Source: Clostridia bacterium (GTDB lineage: Bacteria; Bacillota; Clostridia; Oscillospirales; CAG-272). From it: 31,549 nt of DNA. Position 1 is the first letter of the stretch, and the number at the start of each line of letters is the position of its first letter. The DNA is taken from positions 1 through 31,549 of the forward strand of contig JAFQWT010000095.1 in NCBI GenBank assembly GCA_017407375.1, in the 5' to 3' direction. Below, one piece after another: positions 23,959 to 30,582 of the stretch. The notes below the pieces were generated by a model. That model was not told the origin of the DNA. It was given only the letters and a program-made list of their open reading frames with translations, and ran no database searches. Position numbers and translations under genes: made by a program.

Positions 23959-24834
23959 TTAGAAGCCGCAACCGTTAACGGCGTCGCATATTTTACTGTA
24001 TTTCTCGGTCCATTCGATCAAAGCGTGAAGCATCGCGGGGTTCTCTTGGCGGTTTTTCCAGACGTTATCCCCCATGTCCAACAGATGATGAAGCGCCTCC
24101 TCGTCTTTTGCGGTAAAGGTATCGTAATCAATGCCGCAAGCGTCCTCAAACGCTTCATCAAAGGTTCTAAAGGAATAAAACCTCTCCCACTTTTCAAGGC
24201 ATTCCCGCCATTTTTCCATGGGGATATGAATATCGTCATACTCGTCGAATTCCTCTCCTACCATTCCGAGAAAAAGACGGAGCTCAGCATAGTACGGCTC
24301 GCTTACGCGCATTTTCCCCTCATCCAGTGAAGTCCCGCCGTTGGCGGGATAAAAGGAAACGAAGGTGAAAAAATCCCTGTATCGAAACAGCGCGGGATCG
24401 CATAGGTCAATGCGGGCGATCTTATCCTCCTCGGTCAGCTTTAGGCGAAGCATAACGCCGTTTGTTTTATCATCAACGGTCTGCTCCATAAGGAGGCACA
24501 GCTCGCCGGGATCGTAAAGGAGACCAAAGGATCCGTGCACCCTTTCTCCGTTGACGTGAAAATCGTCATCTTTGATAGGATTTATATTGCCTATAAGCTC
24601 AACAATGGAGCAGTTCGGAAAATTGCCCGTCCGTTTGAGCGTTTTACCCTTGTCGGTAAGGTACTCCACGATCGCACGACGCCCCTCGTTCGGTGTCAGT
24701 ACCCACTGGGACTGCATAACGCAATCCTCGGAAAGATGAGGAAACACCGGAGAAAAATCGCCGGAGCCGTATCCTTCTTCAAATGTCTCAAGACATTGAT
24801 ACACGATCGCATCCTTTTCAAGCTTTGTTTTCAT
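23959..24834 (-). CDS. NTF2-like domain protein
   Basis: A 291-residue acidic protein. The N-terminal half (about 8-150) looks like an NTF2/SnoaL-type cone fold: QCLETFEEGYGSGDFSPVFP as helix one, then SEDCVMQSQW and a beta-rich stretch ending RLKLTEEDKIARI. The C-terminal half is an unassigned helical region (LGMVGEEFDEYDD ... ALIEWTEKYSKICDAV). No catalytic set is evident. AAGGAGGAAGG precedes the ATG. It is the first gene of the operon with the giant protein, which itself contains related units, so the two may bind the same partner or each other. Preceded by a structured leader and two possible promoters. Confidence 0.7.
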   Translation of the reverse strand: MKTKLEKDAIVYQCLETFEEGYGSGDFSPVFPHLSEDCVMQSQWVLTPNEGRRAIVEYLTDKGKTLKRTGNFPNCSIVELIGNINPIKDDDFHVNGERVHGSFGLLYDPGELCLLMEQTVDDKTNGVMLRLKLTEEDKIARIDLCDPALFRYRDFFTFVSFYPANGGTSLDEGKMRVSEPYYAELRLFLGMVGEEFDEYDDIHIPMEKWRECLEKWERFYSFRTFDEAFEDACGIDYDTFTAKDEEALHHLLDMGDNVWKNRQENPAMLHALIEWTEKYSKICDAVNGCGF

Positions 24835-24853
24835 AACCCTTCCTCCTTAATGC

Positions 24854-24910
24854 CCGAGGGGCGAGGACATAGCACGTCCTCTTATTCTTACATGGCCGCG
24901 TTCCCCTCGG
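24854..24910 (-). other. Nested stem-loops in the leader of the NTF2/giant operon
   Basis: In the leader RNA, an outer stem pairs 24854-24861 with 24903-24910 (CCGAGGGG with CCCCTCGG) and encloses an inner stem GAGGAC (24863-24868) with GTCCTC (24876-24881). The ribosome binding site lies directly 3' of the outer stem. This could modulate translation or be an attenuator without a T tract. Confidence 0.5.
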
Positions 24911-24959
24911 CATCGGCCGCCGCGGGAAGCGCACCGCCTTTCTTGCGGCCGCTGACCTC

Positions 24960-25025
24960 ATTATATCACGCCGCACATCCCATTTTTGGTACATCAATGA
25001 TACCACAGAACGGCTTTCTTGGCAA
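24960..25025 (-). promoter_or_regulatory. Two possible promoters of the NTF2/giant operon
   Basis: Reading leftward, the distal one is TTGCCA (25020-25025), 17-bp spacer, TATCAT (24997-25002) with TG one base upstream. The proximal one is an extended -10, TGATATAAT (TATAAT at 24960-24965), with no clear -35. The leader to the start codon is about 120-160 bases long. Together with 24835-24959 this gap holds no gene. Confidence 0.65.
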
Positions 25026-25067
25026 TAGGAGGACGTGCGCGCCGCACGCCGTCACACCGCCGCTTGC

Positions 25068-25092
25068 AAAAAAGGGCGTGCATGGCACGCCC
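25068..25092 (-). terminator. Terminator of fucU
   Basis: An 8-bp perfect stem (25074-25081 with 25085-25092); reading leftward it is followed by six T. Its stem sequence GGGCGTGC/GCACGCCC is nearly the same as that of the terminator at 18603-18627. Confidence 0.8.
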
Positions 25093-25130
25093 CTTGGTTT
25101 TTTCTTGCCGCAAGACCAAATCGGCGCCGC

Positions 25131-25553
25131 TTACTCCTTCACAACGCCCTTTTTGAGGATGAGGTTCGCGTAAAGTGCGCTCTCCCCCGTCATCACGACG
25201 GCGTAGGCCTTTTTGGCACGCTCATAGAACGCAAAGCGCTCGATCTCTTGCATCTCGGCATCGGTGTGGGGCGCGATGATGCGGCGGTACTCGTCCCAGA
25301 TCGGCGTTTCCACGGGGTCACCGGGCACCTTGGCCATCAGGTACACGGGCGCCTCGTAGGTATCGAGGGGAAAGAGCTTCAAAATGGCCTCGAGAAGCTC
25401 TGCCGCGCCGTGGCCGTCACAGCGGAGGCACTGCCTGCCGTGGGAGGCCCCGGGGAAATTGCCGTCCCCGATCACAAGCTCGTCTCCGTGGCCCATCTCC
25501 ATCATCACCTTGAGAAGCTCGGGCGACAGGATCGAGGGAATTCCTTTTAACAT
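25131..25553 (-). CDS. fucU: L-fucose mutarotase, RbsD/FucU family
   Basis: A 140-residue protein of the RbsD/FucU family. The start MLKGIPSILSPELLKVMMEMG followed by HGDELVIGDGNFPG (His22, Asp30) is characteristic of L-fucose mutarotase, which interconverts alpha and beta anomers of L-fucose. The C-terminal FERYAKKAYAVV-type block (here FAFYERAKKAYAVV) also fits. The ATG at 25553 has GGAGG eight bases upstream; an earlier in-frame ATG would overlap the promoter. Monocistronic, with a near-consensus promoter and a terminator. No other fucose gene is in the window; it may serve host-glycan use together with the glycosidases. Confidence 0.88.
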   Translation of the reverse strand: MLKGIPSILSPELLKVMMEMGHGDELVIGDGNFPGASHGRQCLRCDGHGAAELLEAILKLFPLDTYEAPVYLMAKVPGDPVETPIWDEYRRIIAPHTDAEMQEIERFAFYERAKKAYAVVMTGESALYANLILKKGVVKE

Positions 25554-25579
25554 CGTTATATCCTCCGTTTTTTGAGATA

Positions 25580-25608
25580 AGTATAGCACAACCGCCGCCG
25601 TTTGTCAA
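25580..25608 (-). promoter_or_regulatory. Promoter of fucU
   Basis: Reading leftward: TTGACA (25603-25608), 17-bp spacer, TATACT (25580-25585) with TG one base upstream. The start codon is 26 bp from the -10. Confidence 0.88.
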
Positions 25609-25671
25609 CCAAAAGGGGGGCAAGACGCTGTGGCGGCCACGGCCGGCCAAGGAAAAAATCTCGCCAACGGC

Positions 25672-25705
25672 TTGTCTTGACAGCAAAGCGGGTGTATAAT
25701 ATAGG
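25672..25705 (+). promoter_or_regulatory. Promoter of ppa, two overlapping registers
   Basis: TTGTCT (25672-25677) stands 17 bp before TATAAT (25695-25700), and TTGACA (25677-25682) stands 17 bp before TATAGG (25700-25705). Either or both may be used. Confidence 0.75.
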
Positions 25706-25743
25706 ATAGAAAAAGCGCCATGCGCAAAGAAAGGTAAGACCCG

Positions 25744-26274
25744 ATGAATATTTGGCACGACATCAGCCCCAAGCGCATCACCCCCGAGGATTTTGTGGCG
25801 GTGATCGAGATCCCCAAGGGGAGTAAGAAGAAATACGAGCTGGATAAGGAGACCGGCCTTATTATGCTTGACCGCGTTTTGTATACCTCCACGCACTATC
25901 CCGCCAATTACGGCTTTATTCCCCGCTCCTTCGGTGACGACGGAGACCCCCTTGACGTTCTCGTCCTCTGCTCCGAGGCACTTGAGCCCCTCACGCTCGT
26001 CCGTTGCTATCCCATTGGCTACATTTCCATGCTGGACGGGGGGCGCAACGACGAGAAGATCATTGCCATTCCCTTTGGTGACCCCACCTACAACCACTAC
26101 CGGGACATCACCGACCTCCCTCAGCACATTTTTGATGAAATGGTGCATTTCTTTAACGTCTACAAGGCGCTGGAGGAAAAGGAAGCGGTGGCCAAGGACG
26201 TCAACGGCCGCGAGGAGGCCGTCACCGTCATCGCGGGGGCGCTCGCCAATTACGTCGACCGGTTTTGCAAATAA
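25744..26274 (+). CDS. ppa: Inorganic pyrophosphatase, family I
   Basis: A 176-residue soluble family I pyrophosphatase, the usual bacterial length. The signature DDGDPLDVLV (residues 65-74) supplies the metal-binding aspartates. IEIPKGSKKKYELDK carries the conserved Lys, and HYPANYGFIPRS the conserved Tyr and Arg. It hydrolyses pyrophosphate to two phosphates and so drives biosynthetic reactions in the cytoplasm. AAAGG precedes the ATG. Single gene, with its own promoter and a strong terminator whose stem begins at the stop codon. Confidence 0.96.
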   Translation: MNIWHDISPKRITPEDFVAVIEIPKGSKKKYELDKETGLIMLDRVLYTSTHYPANYGFIPRSFGDDGDPLDVLVLCSEALEPLTLVRCYPIGYISMLDGGRNDEKIIAIPFGDPTYNHYRDITDLPQHIFDEMVHFFNVYKALEEKEAVAKDVNGREEAVTVIAGALANYVDRFCK

Positions 26275-26304
26275 AAAAGCAAGAGCCCACGGCTCTTGCT
26301 TTTT
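26274..26304. terminator. Bidirectional terminator between ppa and the MATE gene
   Basis: A 14-bp perfect stem (26274-26287 with 26291-26304), loop CAC, A-rich left and T-rich right. It serves the convergent ppa and MATE genes. Confidence 0.88.
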
Positions 26305-26372
26305 GTTTTACTCCTTGATGGTTCTGCCGCTGCAAGGCGCCGCCTCGCCGAAAATGCGAGGCATAGTTTTCT

Positions 26373-27782
26373 TTACATTTTCGCGCTTTGGGGCGCGTTT
26401 CCCGCGGGGAGTGGCTCGGCTTCGGCCTGCGGCGGGGCAAATTCCCGCTTCAGGCGCTTGACGGTCGGGAAGAAGAAAAAGCAAAGCGTGATGCCCGAGG
26501 CCACCCAGCCGATCGGCCAGATGAGATAGAGAAAGGAGAGCGAGGGCACAAGCGGGAAAACGAGGTACACCCACGGGAAGCGTATGGCGCACATAAAGAG
26601 CATCGTGCAGACCATCGGCACGATCGGACGCCGCATGCCCTTCAGCGAAACGCCCAGGGTCTCGTTGATGCCCATCAGGAAATACATGCTTGAGACGATC
26701 ACCATCTTCTGCCGTGCGTATTCAAGCACCACGGGGTGGTCGGACATCAGGGAGGCAAGCGGAGTGGAGAACAAGGCCGAGAGCGCACCGCCACCGCCAC
26801 CGATGAGCAGGGTGATGAGCATTCCCTTCCAGACCGCCTCCAGGGCGCGCTTGACGTTCTTATTGCCCACGTTCTGGCTGACGTACGGCATCACCGCGTA
26901 GGTGGGGGCCATGGCCAGCTGATAGATGAGGCCGTCAAAGGTATTGGCGATCGCAACGCCGGCCGTGGCGTATTCGCCAAAGGTATTGACGGTGGAGGTG
27001 ATGATGACATTGGCGATCGAATACAGCGCCTGCTGGGCGCCCGTCGGAACGCCGATGAAGAGCATCTCCCGAAGCTCCCCCGAATACAAGCGGAGGTGCT
27101 TCCGCTTCAGCACCACGGCGCCGTCGTTTTTGACGATCGCACGCAGGCACATAAAGCACATATAGCCCCAGGAGAGGATCGTGGCAATGCCAACGCCCAG
27201 GACGTTCAGACCGAGAACGACCACAAAAAGGAAGGTCAGCCCCGCCTTGATCGCGCCGCCCATCAGGGAATAGACCATCGTACGCCGCGTGTCGCCCGCC
27301 GCCCGAAGGATACCCGCGCCGAAGTTATAAAGCATCAGGAGCGGAACGCCGAGAAAATACAGGCGGAAATACTGCACGGCCGATTCCATCAAAACGTCCG
27401 AGCAGTTCAGCATTCGCATAAAGAGCGGGGCAAACGCGATGCCGATCACCGAGAGCAGCGCGCCGCCAAACATCGCAAACAGGATCGACGTGCCAATGCT
27501 TCTTTGCACCCTTTCGCTGTCACCGCGGCCGATCGCCCTGGCAATGACCACCGTATTGCCTGCGGAAATACCGATGAGAAGCCCCGTGATCAGGGAGATC
27601 AGTGTGGAGCTGACGCCCACCGCGCCCGCCGACAGCCCGTCCGAGCTTGCGGCCTTGAGCATGGTCATATCGAGAATGTTGTAGAGCGACTGCAGCACGT
27701 TCATGACCATAATGGGCATCGTGACTGTCAAAAGCCCCTTGAAAACGGAGCCCGAAAGCATATTGACTTCCCGCTTTGTCAT
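26373..27782 (-). CDS. MATE family efflux transporter
   Basis: A 469-residue integral membrane protein with about twelve hydrophobic segments in two similar halves, as in MATE (MatE x2) exporters. Typical blocks are LLTVTMPIMVMNVLQSLYNILDM at the start, GISAGNTVVIARAIGRGD after helix two, RAAGDTRRTMVYSLMGG at the end of the first half, and GVPTGAQQALYSIANVII opening the second. These transporters export cationic drugs or metabolites in exchange for Na+ or H+. The ATG at 27782 follows AGAGGA closely. A hairpin (26342-26362) lies just beyond its stop, before the shared terminator. Confidence 0.93.
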   Translation of the reverse strand: MTKREVNMLSGSVFKGLLTVTMPIMVMNVLQSLYNILDMTMLKAASSDGLSAGAVGVSSTLISLITGLLIGISAGNTVVIARAIGRGDSERVQRSIGTSILFAMFGGALLSVIGIAFAPLFMRMLNCSDVLMESAVQYFRLYFLGVPLLMLYNFGAGILRAAGDTRRTMVYSLMGGAIKAGLTFLFVVVLGLNVLGVGIATILSWGYMCFMCLRAIVKNDGAVVLKRKHLRLYSGELREMLFIGVPTGAQQALYSIANVIITSTVNTFGEYATAGVAIANTFDGLIYQLAMAPTYAVMPYVSQNVGNKNVKRALEAVWKGMLITLLIGGGGGALSALFSTPLASLMSDHPVVLEYARQKMVIVSSMYFLMGINETLGVSLKGMRRPIVPMVCTMLFMCAIRFPWVYLVFPLVPSLSFLYLIWPIGWVASGITLCFFFFPTVKRLKREFAPPQAEAEPLPAGNAPQSAKM

Positions 27783-27818
27783 GGTTCCTCTCCCCAAAAG
27801 CTCCCATGGATTTTCTCT

Positions 27819-27824
27819 ATCATA
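27819..27824 (-). promoter_or_regulatory. Extended -10 of the MATE gene
   Basis: Reading leftward, TGCTATGAT (hexamer at 27819-27824) is an extended -10, 36 bp from the start codon. No convincing -35 is present. Confidence 0.5.
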
Positions 27825-27861
27825 GCAAGCGAAAAACGGTCGGTTGAGAAAGCTACTACTA

Positions 27862-28566
27862 TTATAATAAAAACTTTAATTTTTCAGCAACCGTTTGATA
27901 ATCGGAAATTTCTATGTGATCCATACCATAGATGCGAATATGGCTGTCTCCGCCGCCGTCGCCAAAGTCATCGCCTACGTACAGTATTTCTTCTTTCTTG
28001 TACCCATTCTCCTTGGCGTACGCCATGATCGCATCGTATTTGTTATACTTTTTTTCCGTAAAATCAAAAGAGGATGAACCGCCTATATACACCGTGTAAT
28101 CGGGAAAAAGCTCTAACACTTCGGGATATAGCACCCGGCGCTTTTCTCTTGTGGGATCAAAAGCGATCTTATCCGCAACATCGGCTTTTGTTCCCAGCAA
28201 CGGAAGGGTCACCATCCCCGTCGCGTGGAATTCCACGCTTTCGCCTTTGTAGTGCGTATATCCGTATTTTTGGCGCAAATATTCCGCTTTTTCAAGGAAA
28301 TATTCTTTATCGGGCGCTGTCGTAATTTGGCGCACGACCGTAAAGCGTCCGTCCACCATTTTGCTTTCTTCCATGCCGTAATTTGCGATGATATCTATGG
28401 GGTATTCCCCCATTTGCGTGTAAATTCTTTTTGCCGCGCCCGCACCCACCATTATCACTTTATATTTTTCTTGAAGTCTGTCCAAAAGCTCTTTTTTGTC
28501 GTCCTCCAAAGGGGAACGGTGTTGCGTGAGCGTTCCGTCCAGATCAAAACAGATCAACCGTTTCAT
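27862..28566 (-). CDS. HAD-IIB hydrolase, phosphomannomutase-like
   Basis: A 234-residue HAD protein of the eukaryotic-PMM-like subgroup. Motif I is FDLDGTLT (Asp8, Asp10). The cap has EFHATGMVTLPLLGTKADV, resembling the PMM substrate loop, and motif IV is VGDDFGDGGGDSHI. It probably acts on a hexose phosphate, as mutase or phosphatase. Codon use is distinctly AT-richer than the genes to the left, which suggests transfer. It is expressed from the same 83-bp promoter/leader cassette that also stands before the four-helix-bundle gene at 30935. Confidence 0.85.
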   Translation of the reverse strand: MKRLICFDLDGTLTQHRSPLEDDKKELLDRLQEKYKVIMVGAGAAKRIYTQMGEYPIDIIANYGMEESKMVDGRFTVVRQITTAPDKEYFLEKAEYLRQKYGYTHYKGESVEFHATGMVTLPLLGTKADVADKIAFDPTREKRRVLYPEVLELFPDYTVYIGGSSSFDFTEKKYNKYDAIMAYAKENGYKKEEILYVGDDFGDGGGDSHIRIYGMDHIEISDYQTVAEKLKFLL

Positions 28567-28646
28567 AGTGCACCGCCTTTCTTCGAGCTATTATACCATA
28601 ATACCGAACATTTTTCAACATAACACAAAAATGCTTTTCGCCCCTC
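28564..28646 (-). repeat. Promoter/leader cassette, copy 1
   Basis: An 83-bp segment that ends in the start codon of the HAD gene and matches 30933-31015 at 81 of 83 positions. It contains the ribosome binding region (GAAAGGCGG) and half of a terminator stem at its outer end. Copy 1 has lost the other half of that stem, replaced by the hairpin-rich segment to the right. Confidence 0.92.
28590..28618 (-). promoter_or_regulatory. Promoter of the HAD-IIB gene
   Basis: Reading leftward: TTGAAA (28613-28618), 17-bp spacer, TATAAT (28590-28595). Confidence 0.85.
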
Positions 28647-28673
28647 TTGGCTTAGTAGGACAAAATTGCAACT
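28639..28673 (+). repeat. 35-bp direct repeat, left copy
   Basis: Identical to 29223-29257. It runs from CGCCCCTCTTGG to AAAATTGCAACT. The two copies enclose 549 bp of hairpin-rich sequence. Confidence 0.85.
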
Positions 28674-28691
28674 CGGAATATTGAATGAAGC

Positions 28692-28883
28692 ATCGCCTAA
28701 CGGTGATATGAAGCACTCGCTACGCTCGCATGATGCGTTTGCTTCGCAAACATGAAGCGAAGCGCACACTAACCTCTCCGTGTGCCGAAGGCACGCTTCA
28801 TAGAGCGAAGCTCTGCTTCATTTTTCATGCACCGCAAGGTGCGCTTCACCCCAAAAAGCACTTGCTTTCGCAAGTGCTTTTTT
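28692..28883 (+). repeat. Array of short hairpins joined by ATGAAGC/GCTTCAT spacers
   Basis: Six or more small stem-loops follow one another: 28692-28707, 28737-28751 (GTTTGC TTC GCAAAC), 28782-28794 (GTGCC GAA GGCAC), 28802-28814, 28829-28842 and 28854-28881. Most have TTC, GAA or TTCG-like loops. The links between them are mostly ATGAAGC or its complement GCTTCAT. The last is a 12-bp stem followed by T and is terminator-like. The region holds no convincing gene. Confidence 0.75.
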
Positions 28884-28885
28884 CT

Positions 28886-29175
28886 GGCTCCCCCTGCTGG
28901 GTGAGCAAAACCAAAACGCCACGGGGCGGCGTTTTGGCGAAGCGAAGTCCTCGGCGCAGGGAGTTGAAGGAGCATCTATGATGCGACACGCAACGACCAT
29001 GCGGCAGGACAGGCCGCGTAGCGGGAACCTGCGACAGCTTGCGGAGCAAGCAGTCGGTGAACGGGCAGTGCCACGACCAAGGCAGGGGCGCTCGAATACC
29101 TAAAGGTACTTCCTCGCTCCGCTCGGTCGCCGCGTCGCCTTCGGCGCGCTGCCCCGTTCACCAGCAGGGGGAGCC
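28886..29175. mobile_element. 290-bp segment with perfect 15-bp terminal inverted repeats
   Basis: GGCTCCCCCTGCTGG (28886-28900) and its exact reverse complement (29161-29175) bound the segment. Inside are AAAACGCC...GGCGTTTT, a CTTGC/GCAAG stem, and a long-range pair 29056-29068 with 29149-29162 (one bulge). There is no transposase. It could be a MITE-like element or the gene for a folded RNA. No target duplication is seen directly at its ends. Confidence 0.55.
28978..29103 (+). CDS. Possible 41-residue basic small protein
   Basis: An ATG ATG start follows GAAGGAG by five bases and the frame runs for 41 codons to TAA. The product is rich in Arg and Gln (MRQDRPRSGNLRQ...). It lies wholly inside the 290-bp inverted-repeat segment. 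The good ribosome binding site is the only support; the sequence may be structured RNA or repeat and not coding. Confidence 0.2.
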   Translation: MMRHATTMRQDRPRSGNLRQLAEQAVGERAVPRPRQGRSNT

Positions 29176-29236
29176 AAGAGGGGCGCAAAAAAACAAAAGA
29201 AAAGGAGCGCACTTTGTGGGTGCGCCCCTCTTGGCT
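29172..29236. repeat. Large hairpin with 16-bp perfect arms
   Basis: AGCCAAGAGGGGCGCA (29172-29187) and its exact complement (29221-29236) enclose 33 bases that include a smaller GCGCAC/GTGCGC stem. The right arm is also the start of the right 35-bp direct repeat. Confidence 0.8.
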
Positions 29237-29257
29237 TAGTAGGACAAAATTGCAACT
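29223..29257 (+). repeat. 35-bp direct repeat, right copy
   Basis: Identical to 28639-28673. Just beyond it, TTATTAGGATAAAAAGTGCAA (29265 onward) looks like a diverged partial copy of the repeat's inner part. Confidence 0.85.
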
Positions 29258-29328
29258 TATAGATTATTAGGATAAAAAGTGCAAGAGAATACTTTCCAAC
29301 ATTGACTTTTGAATAATGCTAATTTCAC

Positions 29329-29919
29329 TCAAAGTTCGCTTTTTGAATCATTAGAGTGCTCTTTGATCGAATCAATAAACTTTTCAATGACTGGATATCC
29401 CCCTGCCGAATAGCGGAACTGTGATAACGTGGATCCTTTTGTAGCGTCTTTCAAAAAGGAAAATTGCTCCTCTATCGTTTCTCTATCAACAATCCCCAAA
29501 TCCCATGCGATCAAAACAGTTTCAAGCGTATTCAAATATGTAATAACATGCCACCGCAATTCGGTCAAAATTTTTCCATCCACAACATTACTGTCTTTCA
29601 AGCAACATCCTGCGCATGCTTCCTTGCCCAATGAGCAAAACTTACAAATATCTTTTTTGGTTTGAGGCAAAACCTCAAAAGCCTCGTGCTTATACAAAGA
29701 TATTGCCTGATCATTATTAAGTTTTCTTGCCACCTGCTCCGCAATGCACGTATCTTTTTTTACACAATCACACCATGTAAGCATATAATTAATCGTGTTT
29801 TCTCTTCGGTGTTCCTCATGCTGTTCCTTGATTTGTTTCTTCAGCAAGAAAATTTGTGGGATAATAAGCCCGGCGGAAATGAAAAGAATTGCTACCTCAA
29901 CAATTGATACAAATACCAT
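29329..29919 (-). CDS. Small membrane-anchored protein, DUF4760-like
   Basis: A 196-residue protein. One N-terminal membrane segment (about residues 1-24, VEVAILFISAGLIIPQIFLL) is followed by a charged linker and a helical cytoplasmic domain. The middle part has a cysteine cluster (CKFCSLGKEACAGCC), which may bind metal. The block YLNTLETVLIAWDLGIVDRETIEEQFSFL resembles DUF4760 proteins. The start is taken at ATG 29919 because GGAGG lies eight bases upstream; the ATG five codons earlier overlaps that site. AT-rich, monocistronic, with its own promoter. Function unknown. Confidence 0.65.
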   Translation of the reverse strand: MVFVSIVEVAILFISAGLIIPQIFLLKKQIKEQHEEHRRENTINYMLTWCDCVKKDTCIAEQVARKLNNDQAISLYKHEAFEVLPQTKKDICKFCSLGKEACAGCCLKDSNVVDGKILTELRWHVITYLNTLETVLIAWDLGIVDRETIEEQFSFLKDATKGSTLSQFRYSAGGYPVIEKFIDSIKEHSNDSKSEL

Positions 29920-29956
29920 TTTAAAATCCTCCATCCATAATAGGATTATTTTTATT

Positions 29957-29985
29957 ATTTTAGCATAAAATTATCCAAAAAACAA
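29957..29985 (-). promoter_or_regulatory. Promoter of the DUF4760-like gene
   Basis: Reading leftward: TTGTTT (29980-29985), 17-bp spacer, TAAAAT (29957-29962) with TG one base upstream. Confidence 0.7.
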
Positions 29986-30114
29986 CAATTCCCTTAAAAA
30001 CATTTTGGATTTTACCGCCATGTCAAGAGCCGGTTTCCATACACCGCACTCCGCGCGGTGATTCCATGCCACTCCTTTAGATCGGATAGCAAAAAAACAA
30101 CTTTAAAAATTGGC

Positions 30115-30582
30115 CTATTTCAACCCCAATTGTTCCCTTCTGATCTGTTCCTCTAACTCTTTTTTCTCTTTGTTTATCCTCTCTTGAATTTCTTTGCCTT
30201 TCTTACTTCTGAACAAAACTCCGCCAATAATATAGGCGAGAATATACGGCGCAAGTCCGATTAGTTTCCAATATGACGACAAAAAGAAGATCAAAGGCAG
30301 CTCAAAAGGAATGCAAAGCAAAAACGAATGCTTCAAGTATACATATTGACACGCTTGTTCTTCCTCGGTTAATCTGATCATTTTGCCCACAGGATAAGCG
30401 GTTTCACTGATATCGTTCTTTCTCGTATCTTCTTTAAAAAGCATTATCTGAAATAACATCAGAGCAATAAGAAAAATAGGAACTAAAGATAAACTATGAA
30501 CCTGTATATATAAAGGAAAAGCAACTAAAGACACCATGTTTATAGCAATATGAGCACCGTAATAAACCGTCAGCTTTTTCAT
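30115..30582 (-). CDS. Small membrane protein of unknown function
   Basis: A 155-residue protein with about four hydrophobic segments: two near residues 8-50, one near 90-105 and one near 108-125. A strongly charged C-terminal helix follows (KEIQERINKEKKELEEQIRRE), probably a coiled coil. AAAGGAG stands eight bases before the ATG at 30582. That ATG overlaps the stop of the four-helix-bundle gene by four bases (ATGA), so the two are translationally coupled. No family is recognised. Confidence 0.7.
   Translation of the reverse strand: MKKLTVYYGAHIAINMVSLVAFPLYIQVHSLSLVPIFLIALMLFQIMLFKEDTRKNDISETAYPVGKMIRLTEEEQACQYVYLKHSFLLCIPFELPLIFFLSSYWKLIGLAPYILAYIIGGVLFRSKKGKEIQERINKEKKELEEQIRREQLGLK

Noticed and set aside
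28564..29330. Retron, diversity-generating element or transposon with its own enzyme
   Set aside because: No reverse transcriptase, transposase or integrase frame is present in or next to the hairpin-rich segment.
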